DNA from: Streptomyces sp. NBC_00390
GTDB lineage: Bacteria > Actinomycetota > Actinomycetes > Streptomycetales > Streptomycetaceae
Reading direction: 5' to 3'
Length of the DNA stretch: 64,000 bases
NCBI RefSeq assembly: GCF_036057275.1
Contig: NZ_CP107945.1
Span: 5,704,001-5,768,000 of the forward strand
Positions 31,744 through 40,425 of the stretch are shown piece after piece. The position numbers were made by a program, and so were the translations under genes. Numbering within the stretch: position 1 is the stretch's first letter; every line of letters starts with the position of its first letter. The notes beneath the pieces were generated by a model. That model searched no databases. It was not told the origin of the DNA and worked only from the letters and a program-made list of their open reading frames with translations.

Positions 31744-31983
31744 ATGGCGGGCAACGAAAGGGCGCGGCACTCGATCGCGTGTGTCGAAGAGGCGGAGGAT
31801 GCTGTGAACACATTGCGTGCGGCTCTGAAACGGTCAGGTGTCACGCTTCCCTCGCTGCGTCTGGACCCCGCTTCCCACGCACGCGATGTGCCGTGCCCGC
31901 TCGTCGAATTGGGGCGCTGCGACGTCGACACCGTGCGGATGATCGCGGCCGTGCTGCCAAGGGAAGGGGAAGGGACCCCATGA
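31744..31983 (+). CDS. Small protein of unknown function
   Basis: A 79-residue protein from ATG 31744 behind GAGGAAGGG. The N-terminal MAGNERARHSIACVEEAEDAV and a helical EDAVNTLRAALKRSGV are followed by a variable tail. Such small proteins commonly flank XRE/DUF397 regulator genes in streptomycetes. It is divergent from the HTH-DUF397 fusion and its stop overlaps the next start (ATGA). Confidence 0.7.
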   Translation: MAGNERARHSIACVEEAEDAVNTLRAALKRSGVTLPSLRLDPASHARDVPCPLVELGRCDVDTVRMIAAVLPREGEGTP

Positions 31984-32201
31984 CCCACGTTCCGCCCGTC
32001 GGCTCGTACGTCGTCGACACCCGAACGGGGCGGGTGGGCCGGCTCATGGGGGAGGCGGGCCCCCGGCTGAGCCTGAGACCTGTCGGCGGCGGCCTGGAGT
32101 GGGAGTGCGCGCCGGACACGGTGCGTCCCGCCACGGACGTCGAGCGGATCAGCGCGACGACGGCGTACGTGAACGCCCGCAGCCGCGGCGAACTGCCGTG
32201 A
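31980..32201 (+). CDS. Small beta-rich protein of unknown function
   Basis: A 73-residue protein (MTHVPPVGSYVVDTRTGRVG...) overlapping the previous gene by 4 nt. It reads as an SH3-like small barrel (GSYVVDTRTGRVGRLMGEAG, RLSLRPVGGGLEWECAPD). The tight overlap with the preceding small gene and the nearby regulator suggests an abaA-like regulatory cassette. No function is assigned. Confidence 0.65.
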   Translation: MTHVPPVGSYVVDTRTGRVGRLMGEAGPRLSLRPVGGGLEWECAPDTVRPATDVERISATTAYVNARSRGELP

Positions 32202-32224
32202 CGGCCGGTCGGGTCCGGTGCGGC

Positions 32225-32737
32225 TCAGTAGTAACCCTTCTCGCCGTCGAGCAGCTCCCGGATCGTGTCCATGTGGCCCGCGTGCCGGGCGGTCTCCTCG
32301 ATCATGTGGATCAGCATCCAGCGAAGGGACGCCGCCGCCGAGCGGTAGTCCGGGTGCCTGCCCACCTCGTCCAGCGAATGGGCGGCGATGATCTCGTTCG
32401 ACACCGCGCACTGCTTCTCGTAATCGTCGAGGAGCTGCGCGAGCGGAACGCCCTCGACCCTCATGTCGGCGTCCTCGGGCTCCTCCACGAACTGGGGCCC
32501 TTCGGCCGGCCCACCGAGGAAGAGGACCTCGAACCAGGAGTTCTCGACCCAGCGCATGTGGGAGACGAGACCCGCCATGGTCATCAGGGGCGACGTCGGC
32601 AGGAGGGCACGGTGGGCGTCCTCGTCGGACAGGCCCTCGCACTTGTAGTGGATGATCGCGCGCTGCATGTCGAGCCAGCCGACGAGCTGCGTCCGTTCGT
32701 CCGCAGTGAAGGGGGGCCGGATGCGGGAAGGAGTCAT
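32225..32737 (-). CDS. DinB/DUF664-like protein
   Basis: A 170-residue four-helix protein from ATG 32737, behind a GAG-rich segment. The TLVGWL-like start, KCEGLSDEDAHRALLPTSPLMTMAGLVSHMRWVENSWF, SLDEVGRHPD, and RWMLIHMIEETARHAGHMDTIRELLDGEKG give the three-histidine metal site of the DinB superfamily. It may be a thiol-dependent transferase or hydrolase such as a mycothiol enzyme relative. It is convergent with the small-gene pair. Confidence 0.85.
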   Translation of the reverse strand: MTPSRIRPPFTADERTQLVGWLDMQRAIIHYKCEGLSDEDAHRALLPTSPLMTMAGLVSHMRWVENSWFEVLFLGGPAEGPQFVEEPEDADMRVEGVPLAQLLDDYEKQCAVSNEIIAAHSLDEVGRHPDYRSAAASLRWMLIHMIEETARHAGHMDTIRELLDGEKGYY

Positions 32738-32832
32738 GGGCGGCGACGCTAGCGGAGCGGCGGGCGCATCGGCACGGGATTTTCGGCGGGTCCGGCCTGA
32801 TGAGTTCCGGCGCCGGCCCCGGTCCACTCTCC

Positions 32833-33111
32833 ATGGACAAGATGGACAAGGAATTCAGTGCGACCCTGCAGAAGAGCCCCGCCAAAGGCGGCTGGACCTA
32901 CCTCGTGTGGCCCGGGTCCGCCGACTTCTTCGGGACCCGGGGACTCGTCAAGGTCCGCGGCATCATCGACGGGCATCCCTTCCGCCGCTCCTTCATGGCG
33001 CTCGGGGACGGCACCCACCAGCTGCCTGTCAAGGCCGCCGTGCGCAAGGCGATCGGCAAGGAGGCCGGTGACACCGTGACCGTACGGCTCGTGGAGCGGA
33101 TACAGGACTGA
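32833..33111 (+). CDS. DUF1905 domain protein
   Basis: A 92-residue protein from ATG 32833 (an ATG at 32842 is also possible). The sequence KEFSATLQKSPAKGGWTYLVWP, VKVRGIIDGHPFRRSFMALGDGTHQLPVKAAVRKAIGKEAGDTVTVRL matches the DUF1905 beta barrel. It is a stand-alone copy; the domain is often fused to YdeI-like regions. Function is unknown. Confidence 0.85.
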   Translation: MDKMDKEFSATLQKSPAKGGWTYLVWPGSADFFGTRGLVKVRGIIDGHPFRRSFMALGDGTHQLPVKAAVRKAIGKEAGDTVTVRLVERIQD

Positions 33112-33203
33112 GCGGATCCCCCGGGCTCGTTGCGCACAGGCCCCGCGAGGACCACCTCCCATCCCCTGGCCACCGGGCCCGGACCGTACGAGAGAATGGG
33201 CCC

Positions 33204-33950
33204 ATGAGCCTGTTCCGTGACGACGGCGTCGTCCTGCGCACCCAGAAACTGGGTGAAGCGGACCGCATCATCACGCTGCTCACACGCGGTCACGGCCGCG
33301 TACGCGCCGTGGCCCGCGGGGTGCGGCGCACCAAGTCGAAGTTCGGGGCGAGGCTCGAACCCTTCAGCCACGTCGACGTGCAGTTCTTCGCGCGCGGCAG
33401 CGAACTCGTCGGGCGCGGGCTGCCCCTGTGCACCCAGAGCGAGACCATCGCTCCCTACGGTGGCGGCATCGTCAGCGACTACGCCCGCTACACCGCCGGC
33501 ACCGCCATGCTCGAGACCGCCGAACGCTTCACGGACCACGAGGGCGAGCCCGCCGTACAGCAGTACCTGCTGCTCGTCGGCGCCCTGCGCACCCTCGCGC
33601 GCGGGGAACACGCTCCGCACCTCGTCCTCGACGCGTTCCTGCTGCGCTCCCTCGCCGTCAACGGCTACGCCCCCAGCTTCGACGACTGCGCGAAATGCGG
33701 ACTGCTCGGACCCAACCGCTTCTTCTCCGTCGCCGCCGGCGGCGTCATATGCGGCGACTGCCGGGTGCCCGGCAGCGTCGTACCCTCTGCGGAGGCCATC
33801 GCACTGCTCAGCGCTCTGCTGACCGGCGACTGGGCCGCGGCGGACGCGTGCGAGGCGCGGTACGTCAGGGAGGGCAGCGGCCTGGTGTCCGCCTATCTGC
33901 ACTGGCACCTGGAGCGCGGCCTGCGCTCGCTGAGATACGTAGAGAAATAG
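33204..33950 (+). CDS. recO: DNA repair protein RecO
   Basis: A 248-residue recombination mediator of the RecFOR pathway. The N-terminal OB fold starts MSLFRDDGVVLRTQKLGEADRIITLLTRGHGRVRAVARGVRR. The zinc finger CAKCGLLG ... CGDC is in the C-terminal half (residues 163-192). It precedes uppS by 15 nt, as is usual in actinobacteria. Confidence 0.96.
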   Translation: MSLFRDDGVVLRTQKLGEADRIITLLTRGHGRVRAVARGVRRTKSKFGARLEPFSHVDVQFFARGSELVGRGLPLCTQSETIAPYGGGIVSDYARYTAGTAMLETAERFTDHEGEPAVQQYLLLVGALRTLARGEHAPHLVLDAFLLRSLAVNGYAPSFDDCAKCGLLGPNRFFSVAAGGVICGDCRVPGSVVPSAEAIALLSALLTGDWAAADACEARYVREGSGLVSAYLHWHLERGLRSLRYVEK

Positions 33951-33965
33951 GGAGATGTGACCCGC

Positions 33966-34811
33966 ATGGCACGACGCGGAATCCTGGGCCGGTCCCGCCG
34001 CGAGTACAAGGTCCCCGAGCCGCACCCGTCCGGGGCACGCCCGCCGAAGATCCCCGGCGAACTCGTTCCCAAGCATGTCGCGTGCGTCATGGACGGCAAC
34101 GGCCGCTGGGCCAAGGAGCGCGGGCTGCCGCGCACCGAGGGGCACAAGGTCGGCGAGGGTGTCGTCCTCGACGTACTCAAGGGCTGCCTGGAGATGGGCG
34201 TCAAGAACCTCTCCCTGTACGCCTTCTCCACGGAGAACTGGAAGCGCTCGCCCGACGAGGTCCGCTTCCTGATGAACTTCAACCGCGACGTCATCCGCCG
34301 CCGCCGCGACGAGATGGACGAGCTCGGCATCCGTATCCGCTGGGTCGGCCGGATGCCCAAAATGTGGAAGTCCGTCGTCCAGGAGCTTCAGGTCGCCCAG
34401 GAGCAGACCAAGGACAACGACGCCATGACGCTGTACTTCTGCGTCAACTACGGCGGGCGCGCCGAGGTCGCGGACGCGGCGCAGGCGATCGCGCGGGACG
34501 TCGCGGCCGGCAAGCTCGACCCGTCGAAGGTCAACGAGAAGACCTTCCAGAAGTACCTGTACTACCCGGACATGCCGGACGTCGACCTGTTCCTGCGCCC
34601 CAGTGGCGAGCAGCGCACCTCCAACTACCTGATCTGGCAGAGCAGTTACGCCGAAATGGTGTTCCAGGACGTGCTGTGGCCCGACTTCGACCGGCGTGAC
34701 CTGTGGCGCGCCTGCCTCGAGTACGCGCAGCGCGACCGCCGCTTCGGCGGCGCGGTCCCGAACGAGGAGCTCGAGGAGATGCAGGGACGGCTCGAAAAGC
34801 CGACGGTCTGA
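33966..34811 (+). CDS. uppS: Isoprenyl (polyprenyl diphosphate) synthase, UppS type
   Basis: A 281-residue cis-prenyltransferase that makes lipid carriers for cell-wall synthesis. The catalytic region HVACVMDGNGRWAKERG has the conserved D of the MDGNGRWA motif. LYAFSTENWKR and LRPSGEQRTSNYLIWQS are the substrate-binding signatures. ATG 33966 is preferred over GTG 33957, because GGGAG (33950-33954) is too close to the GTG. Confidence 0.95.
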   Translation: MARRGILGRSRREYKVPEPHPSGARPPKIPGELVPKHVACVMDGNGRWAKERGLPRTEGHKVGEGVVLDVLKGCLEMGVKNLSLYAFSTENWKRSPDEVRFLMNFNRDVIRRRRDEMDELGIRIRWVGRMPKMWKSVVQELQVAQEQTKDNDAMTLYFCVNYGGRAEVADAAQAIARDVAAGKLDPSKVNEKTFQKYLYYPDMPDVDLFLRPSGEQRTSNYLIWQSSYAEMVFQDVLWPDFDRRDLWRACLEYAQRDRRFGGAVPNEELEEMQGRLEKPTV

Positions 34812-34871
34812 CCTGCCGGACTCCCGGTACGATCACGGCTCGCCACCATGATCGGGGAGTCGGGGAGGGCC

Positions 34872-35072
34872 GTGACCGAGGTTCGGTACGACAACGGGCA
34901 GGCGGTGGCGCTCACTTACGGGCCCACCGCCGCCGGCATGGCAGCCGCGCTGCGGGCCCCCGGCGACAGACACGGCGTCGGGCTCATGATCCTTCCCGGG
35001 CTTGGTGTGCGCGAGGGCGGTGACGCCGGCCGGCTGCGCGCCCTGCCCGGCCGGCACGCCCGGCGGGCATGA
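34872..35072 (+). CDS. Possible small ORF upstream of membrane-protein gene
   Basis: A 66-codon frame from GTG 34872 (or 74 codons from ATG 34848) that ends in a 4-bp ATGA overlap with the next gene. The coupling and the GGGGAGG before the GTG argue for translation, but the sequence resembles no family I know and the spacing to the GTG is short. It may serve translational coupling. Confidence 0.4.
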   Translation: MTEVRYDNGQAVALTYGPTAAGMAAALRAPGDRHGVGLMILPGLGVREGGDAGRLRALPGRHARRA

Positions 35073-35404
35073 CCGCCCGCGGCTGCGGCGCCGCCGCACT
35101 GTTCGCCCTTGCCGCGCTCCTCGCGTACGTCAGCTTCGGCGCCACCGTCGAGATGGAGACGTTCCCGGGGTTCCGGCCCAACCATGCCGGGTTCGCCGTC
35201 TTCTCCGTCGTCCTGGCCGTTCTGTCCGCATGGGGCGGCCTGGCCGTCGCCGGACGCCGCTCACGCCTTGCGCTCGCGGCGACCGTCTGCGTGGCCGCGG
35301 CACTGACCTGGCGCATGTACACGCTGGCACCGGCCCTGCACTGCTGGGAGCACAACACCGTCGGACGCAACGACGACGGCAGCTACGACTGCTTCGACCT
35401 GTAG
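35069..35404 (+). CDS. Small membrane protein (DUF6234-like)
   Basis: A 111-residue protein with three predicted membrane helices (starting CGAAALFALAALLAYVSFG, GFAVFSVVLAVLSAWGGLAV and LALAATVCVAAALTWRMY). Its extracytoplasmic C-terminus has two cysteines (HCWEHN and YDCFDL). It resembles the DUF6234 group of streptomycete proteins; function is unknown. It is followed by a hairpin at 35428-35455 shared with the convergent zur gene. Confidence 0.65.
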   Translation: MTARGCGAAALFALAALLAYVSFGATVEMETFPGFRPNHAGFAVFSVVLAVLSAWGGLAVAGRRSRLALAATVCVAAALTWRMYTLAPALHCWEHNTVGRNDDGSYDCFDL

Positions 35405-35427
35405 CCGCCGGCGGGACGCATGGCAGC

Positions 35428-35455
35428 GGCCCGCGCCCCGGCAGGGGTGCGGGCC
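35428..35455. terminator. Hairpin between membrane-protein gene and zur
   Basis: A 12-bp inverted repeat (35428-35439 and 35444-35455) with one G-T type mismatch and a 4-nt loop, in the convergent gap. Confidence 0.7.
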
Positions 35456-35473
35456 ACCTCGATGGTCCGGCTG

Positions 35474-35908
35474 CTACTGCTCGGCCGCCGCCGCGCACTC
35501 CGCGCACGTACCGAAGATCTCCACGGTGTGCGCCACATTCACGTAGCCGTGCTGGGCCGCGATCGACTCCGCCCACTGCTCCACCGCCGGGCCCTCCACC
35601 TCGACGGCCTTGCCGCACAGGCGGCACACCAGATGATGGTGGTGGTCGTCCGTCGAGCAGCGCCGGTACACCGACTCGCCGTCGCTGGTGCGCAGGACAT
35701 CCACCTCGCCCGCGTCGGCGAGTGACTGCAGCGTGCGGTAGACCGTCGTCAGGCCGACCGAATCACCGCGGTGCTTGAGCATGTCGTGCAGGTCCTGCGC
35801 ACTGCGGAACTCGTCCACCTCGTCGAGCGCCGCCGCCACCGCGGCACGCTGCCGGGTGGACCGGCCTCGCACCGGGGCTGTGTTTCCGCCGGTTGGCGCC
35901 GTGGTCAC
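35474..35908 (-). CDS. zur: Zinc uptake regulator Zur (Fur family)
   Basis: A 144-residue Fur-family repressor from GTG 35908 behind GAGGAGG. The HTH region RSAQDLHDMLKHRG ... VGLTTVYRTLQSLAD is intact. The metal ligands include the DDHHHHLVCRLCG cluster and the CAEC pair near the C-terminus (structural zinc). Directly upstream of it on the same strand are znuB, znuC and znuA, so the cluster order fixes the identity as Zur rather than Fur. Confidence 0.95.
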   Translation of the reverse strand: MTTAPTGGNTAPVRGRSTRQRAAVAAALDEVDEFRSAQDLHDMLKHRGDSVGLTTVYRTLQSLADAGEVDVLRTSDGESVYRRCSTDDHHHHLVCRLCGKAVEVEGPAVEQWAESIAAQHGYVNVAHTVEIFGTCAECAAAAEQ

Positions 35909-36015
35909 AGGTGCCTCCTCGCTTGCCCGCGCATACGTCGGGCTATTGTGCCAGGCCCGCGTACGAGCCTTGACGCAGTCTTGCGCGCCGGGGCCCGCAT
36001 ATGGCGCGGACCTGC

Positions 36016-36909
36016 TCAGACCTTGACGTCGTCGCTCGTACCGCGCGCACCCGGCATGTCCACCGAGCACTGCGCCCCGGGCGCCTCCACCGCCCTGGCC
36101 CGGCGCCGCGCGAACGGCATGGCGAGCGCGGTCAGCAGAACGAAGACGGCGATGGCCAGCAGAACAATCGTCGCTCCCGGCGGCACATCCCGGTAGTAGG
36201 AGGTCGCGGTTCCGGCCAGCGAGACCCCCACGCCGATCGCCACGGCCAGTGCGAACGTGGCCCGGAAGGACCGCGAGACCTGCTGGGCCGCGGCCACCGG
36301 CACCACCATCAGGGCGCTGACCAGCAGCAGCCCCACGACGCGCATCGCCACGCTCACCGTGACCGCGGCGGTCACCGAGATCAGCAGATTCAGCGTCCGC
36401 ACCGGAAGCCCGGTCACCCGCGCGAACTCCTCGTCCTGGCTGATCGCGAACAGCTGCCTGCGCAGCCCCAGCGACACCGCCACCACGAACGCCGCGAGCA
36501 GCACGATCGCCGTGAGGTCCTCCTCGGAGACCGTCGACAGCGAACCGAACAGGAACGAGCTGAGCTTCGCCGTCGACCCGGTCTCCGACATGTTGATCAG
36601 CAGCACACCGCCCGCCATGCCGCCGTAGAAGAGCAGCGCGAGCGCGATGTCGCCGCGGGTGCGGCCGTACGCACGGATCAGTTCCATCACGACCGCGCCG
36701 ATCACCGAGACGATCGTCGCCGTCCAGATCGGGTTGGTGGACAGCAGAAAGCCGAGGCCGACGCCGGTCATCGCGACATGGCCGATTCCGTCGCCCATCA
36801 GGGCCTGGCGGCGCTGTACGAGGTGGATGCCGATCGCGGGGGCGGTGATACCGACCAGCACGGCCGCGAGCAGTGCCCGCTGCATGAAAGCGGTGTCCAG
36901 GATGTCCAT
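36016..36909 (-). CDS. znuB: Zinc ABC transporter permease
   Basis: A 297-residue ABC-3-type permease with about eight membrane helices (MQRALLAAVLVGITAPAIGI, GVGLGFLLSTNPIWTATIV, LLVSALMVVPVAAAQQV among others). It starts 2 nt after the ATPase gene. It forms the channel of the zinc importer with ZnuC and ZnuA. Confidence 0.94.
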   Translation of the reverse strand: MDILDTAFMQRALLAAVLVGITAPAIGIHLVQRRQALMGDGIGHVAMTGVGLGFLLSTNPIWTATIVSVIGAVVMELIRAYGRTRGDIALALLFYGGMAGGVLLINMSETGSTAKLSSFLFGSLSTVSEEDLTAIVLLAAFVVAVSLGLRRQLFAISQDEEFARVTGLPVRTLNLLISVTAAVTVSVAMRVVGLLLVSALMVVPVAAAQQVSRSFRATFALAVAIGVGVSLAGTATSYYRDVPPGATIVLLAIAVFVLLTALAMPFARRRARAVEAPGAQCSVDMPGARGTSDDVKV

Positions 36910-36911
36910 GA

Positions 36912-37703
36912 TCAGGTCAGCAGTCCCGTGCGGAGCGGCTCGTCGGCCGCGTGCGGATGTACGTGGTCGTGGCCGGGCAGCGCATGCTGGCCCACGGCCT
37001 CGGGCGGCGGTCCGTCATGGACCACACAGCCGTCGCGCAGCACCACGGCCCGGTCGATCAGCGGCTCCAGTGCGCCCAGTTCGTGCAGCACCAGCAGCAC
37101 CGTCGTACCGGCGGCGACCTGTTCGCGCACCGTCCCGGCCAGCACCTCCTGGCTCGCCAGGTCGACGCCCGCCATCGGCTCGTCCATGATCAGCAGTTCG
37201 GGTTCGCAGGCGAGGGCCCTGGCGATCAGCACCCGCTGGTGCTGGCCGCCGGACAGGGCGTTCACCGAGTCCTTGGCGCGGTCGGCGAGGCCGACGAGTT
37301 CGATGGCGCGCTGCACGGCCGCCCTGTCGGCACGCGACGGCAGTCCGAAGCGGCTGCGGGAGAGCCTGCCCGCGGCGACGACCTCCCGTACGGTCGCGGG
37401 CACACCGCTCGCCGCGGTCGTGCGCTGGGGCACGTAACCCACCCGGGCCCACTGGCGGAAGCGGCGCAGCGGCGTGCCGAACAGTTCGATCTCGCCGCCG
37501 GTGAGCGGCACCTGGCCGATGACCGAGCGCACCGCGGTGGACTTTCCGGAGCCGTTCGCCCCGAGCAGGGCGACGACCTCACCGCGGCGCACGGTCAGGT
37601 CGATACCGCGCAGCACCGGCCGCGAGCCGAGCGTGGCCCGGCCTCCGCGGACGGATATGACCGGCTCCAAGGCGTTCGCGGTGTGATCCGTGCTGTGATC
37701 CAT
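36912..37703 (-). CDS. znuC: Zinc ABC transporter ATP-binding protein
   Basis: A 263-residue ABC ATPase from ATG 37703 behind GGAGGGG. Walker A is GANGSGKS, the signature is ALSGGQHQRVLIARAL, and Walker B is LLIMDEPMAG, followed by the H-loop LVLHELG. Its stop is 2 nt before the permease start. An upstream in-frame start at 37754 overlaps znuA by 4 nt but has no clear ribosome-binding site. Confidence 0.95.
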   Translation of the reverse strand: MDHSTDHTANALEPVISVRGGRATLGSRPVLRGIDLTVRRGEVVALLGANGSGKSTAVRSVIGQVPLTGGEIELFGTPLRRFRQWARVGYVPQRTTAASGVPATVREVVAAGRLSRSRFGLPSRADRAAVQRAIELVGLADRAKDSVNALSGGQHQRVLIARALACEPELLIMDEPMAGVDLASQEVLAGTVREQVAAGTTVLLVLHELGALEPLIDRAVVLRDGCVVHDGPPPEAVGQHALPGHDHVHPHAADEPLRTGLLT

Positions 37704-37750
37704 GGCAGGCCCCTCCATGGGGAGTGGGGTGGGGTTCGTGTGGTCGGGTG

Positions 37751-38740
37751 TCACCGTGCGCCGAGGGCCTTCTCCAGCGCGGCGAGGTTGGACCGCATGA
37801 CCTCGAGGTAGTCGTCGCCGTGGGACTTGGGTGTGATTCCCTCGAGCGGATCGAGGACGTCGGTCTTCAGACCGGTGTCGGCCGCGAGGGTCTTGGCGGT
37901 CCTGTCGCTGGCGAGCGCCTCGAAGAAGACGGTGGTGACCTTTTCCTTCTTCGCGATGGTCTGGAGTTCCCTGATGCGCGCGGGGCTCGGCTCGCCCTCC
38001 GGGTCGAGGCCGGCGATGCCCTCCTGGTCCAGGCCGTAACGCTCGGCAAGGTGGCCGAACGCGGAGTGGGTGGTGATGAACGTCTTGGTGGCGGTGTTCT
38101 TCAGGCCCTGCCGGAAGTCGGTGTCCAGCGCGGTGAGCTTGGCGACCAGCGCGTCGGTGTTCTTCTCGTAGTCCGCGGCGTGGTCGGGGTCCGCCTTGGC
38201 GAGCTTCGCACCGACCTTCTCGGCGACCTCGGCGTACTTCACGGGGTCGAGCCAGATGTGCGGGTCGCCGCCCTCGGACTCATGGCCCCCGTGCTCGTGG
38301 CCTTCCTCGGCGTGTCCCTCGTCCCCGGCTCCGTGGCCGTGGTCGTGCCCGCCTGTCGCGCCGTCGTGCTCCAGCGTGGTGAGGCCGGCGGCGTCGACCT
38401 TGTGCTCGACATCGGCCTCGGCTATTGCGTCGTCGACCGCGGGCTGCACACCCTTGAGATAGAGGATGAAGCCCGCTTCGTTCAGCTCGGCGGTCTGCCG
38501 CGGCTTCAGCTCCAGATCGTGCGGCTCGATGCCGGGCTGAGTGAGAGTGGAGACGGACACATGAGCGCCCCCTATCTCCTCGGCGAGATACTGCATGGGG
38601 TAGAAGGACGCCACGACCCTCAGCTTGCCGCCGCTGCGGCCGTCCGAAGCAGCGGAGGTGGAGCACGCGGAGACGGCCATGAGGCCGAGCGCGACCGCTC
38701 CGGCGACGGCGGTGGTGGGTATGAGGCGTCGTACGTTCAT
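37751..38740 (-). CDS. znuA: Zinc ABC transporter substrate-binding lipoprotein
   Basis: A 329-residue lipoprotein from ATG 38740: lipobox SVSAC (residues 16-20 region) and a SBP_bac_9 fold. A histidine-rich loop (GGHDHGHGAG ... HEHGGHE) about 100-130 binds zinc. The metal ligands follow in DPHIWLDP and FITTHSAFGHLAERYG. ATGs at 38749 and a TTG at 38758 are alternative starts. The Zur-like sites overlap this start, so transcription begins very close to it. Confidence 0.93.
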   Translation of the reverse strand: MNVRRLIPTTAVAGAVALGLMAVSACSTSAASDGRSGGKLRVVASFYPMQYLAEEIGGAHVSVSTLTQPGIEPHDLELKPRQTAELNEAGFILYLKGVQPAVDDAIAEADVEHKVDAAGLTTLEHDGATGGHDHGHGAGDEGHAEEGHEHGGHESEGGDPHIWLDPVKYAEVAEKVGAKLAKADPDHAADYEKNTDALVAKLTALDTDFRQGLKNTATKTFITTHSAFGHLAERYGLDQEGIAGLDPEGEPSPARIRELQTIAKKEKVTTVFFEALASDRTAKTLAADTGLKTDVLDPLEGITPKSHGDDYLEVMRSNLAALEKALGAR

Positions 38741-38754
38741 GACAGTCATTTTCA
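38740..38754. promoter_or_regulatory. Zur-box-like site at the znuA start
   Basis: TGACAGTCATTTTCA is a 7-1-7 imperfect palindrome with 5 of 7 symmetric pairs, like the streptomycete Zur box TGAAAATGATTTTCA. It overlaps the first bases of znuA on the minus strand. It lies beside a second site at 38761-38777 in the interval to glyS. Confidence 0.6.
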
Positions 38755-38760
38755 ACAAAA

Positions 38761-38777
38761 TTGGAAACGATTGTCAA
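38761..38777. promoter_or_regulatory. Second Zur-box-like site
   Basis: TTGGAAACGATTGTCAA reads as an inverted repeat (TTGGAAAC and TTGACAAT halves around one base; 5-6 of 8 symmetric). It is 7 bp from the first Zur-like site, on the znuA promoter side. It could be one half of a tandem Zur operator. Confidence 0.5.
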
Positions 38778-38939
38778 CAAGGGTGGTGGCTGCCCGCTAC
38801 CCCAGACCGATTTGATCCGGGGGGTGCGGCCGCCGGTAACCTGAAGCATTCGCCCGCCCGCCACCCCGACCACCACCCCTCATCGAGGCGCTTTCGCGCC
38901 CCCCAAGTCCAAATTCGTCGTCGTAATGAAGAGAGCACC

Positions 38940-40322
38940 GTGGCCGCCGACAAGATCGACACCATCGTCAACCTGAGCAAGCGTCGTGGCTTTGTCTACC
39001 CGTGCAGCGAGATCTACGGCGGTCAAAAGGCCGCCTGGGACTACGGGCCGCTGGGTGTCGAGCTCAAGGAGAACATCAAGCGCCTGTGGTGGCGGTACAT
39101 GGTCACCTCGCGCGAGGACGTCGTGGGTATCGACTCGTCGGTGATCCTGGCCACCGAGGTCTGGGAGGCCTCCGGCCACGTCGCCACCTTCACCGACCCG
39201 CTCACCGAGTGCACCTCCTGTCACAAGCGCTACCGGGCCGACCACCTCGAGGAGGCGTACGAGGAGAAGCACGGCAAGCTCCCCGAGCACGGCCTCGCCG
39301 ACCTCAACTGCCCCAACTGCGGCAACAAGGGCACCTTCACCGAGCCCAAGCAGTTCTCCGGCCTGCTCTCCACCCACCTCGGCCCCACCCAGGACTCCGG
39401 CTCGATCGCCTACCTGCGCCCCGAGACCGCCCAGGGCATCTTCACCAACTTCGGCCAGGTCCAGCAGACCTCCCGCAAGAAGCCGCCCTTCGGCATCGCG
39501 CAGATGGGCAAGTCCTTCCGGAACGAGATCACCCCGGGCAACTTCATCTTCCGCACCCGCGAGTTCGAGCAGATGGAGATGGAATTCTTCGTCAAGCCCG
39601 GCGAGGACGAGCAGTGGCACGAGTACTGGATGGAGCAGCGCTGGAACTGGTACACCGGCCTGGGTCTCCGTGAGGAGAACATGCGCTGGTTCGAGCACCC
39701 GCAGGAGAAGCTCTCCCACTACTCCAAGCGCACCGCCGACATCGAGTACCGCTTCCAGTTCGGCGGCAGCGAGTGGGGCGAGCTCGAGGGCGTCGCCAAC
39801 CGCACCGACTACGACCTCAACGCGCACTCCAAGGCGTCCGGCACCGACCTGTCGTTCTTCGACCAGGAAGCCGGCGAGCGCTGGACCCCCTACGTGATCG
39901 AGCCCGCCGCCGGCGTCGGCCGCACCATGCTCGCCTTCCTCCTCGACGCTTACAACGAGGACGAGGCCCCCAACGCCAAGGGCGTCATGGAGAAGCGCAC
40001 CGTCATGCGCCTCGACCCGCGCCTCGCGCCCGTCAAGGTCGCCGTGCTGCCGCTGTCCCGCAACCCGCAGCTCTCGCCGAAGGCCAAGGGCCTCGCCGCC
40101 GACCTGCGCCAGAACTGGAACATCGAGTTCGACGACGCGGGCGCCATCGGCCGCCGCTACCGCCGCCAGGACGAGATCGGCACGCCGTACTGCGTCACCG
40201 TCGACTTCGACACCCTCGACGACAACGCGGTGACCGTGCGCGAGCGCGACAGCATGAAGCAGGAGCGCGTCTCCCTGGACCAGATCCAGGGCTACCTGGG
40301 CAGCCGCCTCCTCGGCTGCTGA
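38940..40322 (+). CDS. glyS: Glycyl-tRNA synthetase
   Basis: A 460-residue class II aminoacyl-tRNA synthetase of the single-chain type. Motif 2-like FRNEITPGNFIFRTREFEQ, motif 3 GVGRTMLAFLLDAY, the zinc-like CTSCHKRY ... CPNCGNKG finger and the C-terminal anticodon-binding domain are all present. GTG 38940 follows AAGAGAG. It is divergent from znuA and shares the interval carrying the Zur-like sites. A hairpin follows at 40344-40379. Confidence 0.97.
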   Translation: MAADKIDTIVNLSKRRGFVYPCSEIYGGQKAAWDYGPLGVELKENIKRLWWRYMVTSREDVVGIDSSVILATEVWEASGHVATFTDPLTECTSCHKRYRADHLEEAYEEKHGKLPEHGLADLNCPNCGNKGTFTEPKQFSGLLSTHLGPTQDSGSIAYLRPETAQGIFTNFGQVQQTSRKKPPFGIAQMGKSFRNEITPGNFIFRTREFEQMEMEFFVKPGEDEQWHEYWMEQRWNWYTGLGLREENMRWFEHPQEKLSHYSKRTADIEYRFQFGGSEWGELEGVANRTDYDLNAHSKASGTDLSFFDQEAGERWTPYVIEPAAGVGRTMLAFLLDAYNEDEAPNAKGVMEKRTVMRLDPRLAPVKVAVLPLSRNPQLSPKAKGLAADLRQNWNIEFDDAGAIGRRYRRQDEIGTPYCVTVDFDTLDDNAVTVRERDSMKQERVSLDQIQGYLGSRLLGC

Positions 40323-40343
40323 CCGCCGCCGGCCGTTCGGCAA

Positions 40344-40379
40344 GAAGCCCCCGGTTCCGTACCCGGAACCGGGGGCTTC
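40344..40379 (+). terminator. glyS terminator
   Basis: A perfect 16-bp inverted repeat (40344-40359 and 40364-40379) with loop TACC, 21 nt after the glyS stop codon. Confidence 0.9.
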
Positions 40380-40425
40380 GTTGCACACTGGGCGCACGCG
40401 TACCCGCAGGCGCCAGGAGGCAAGC

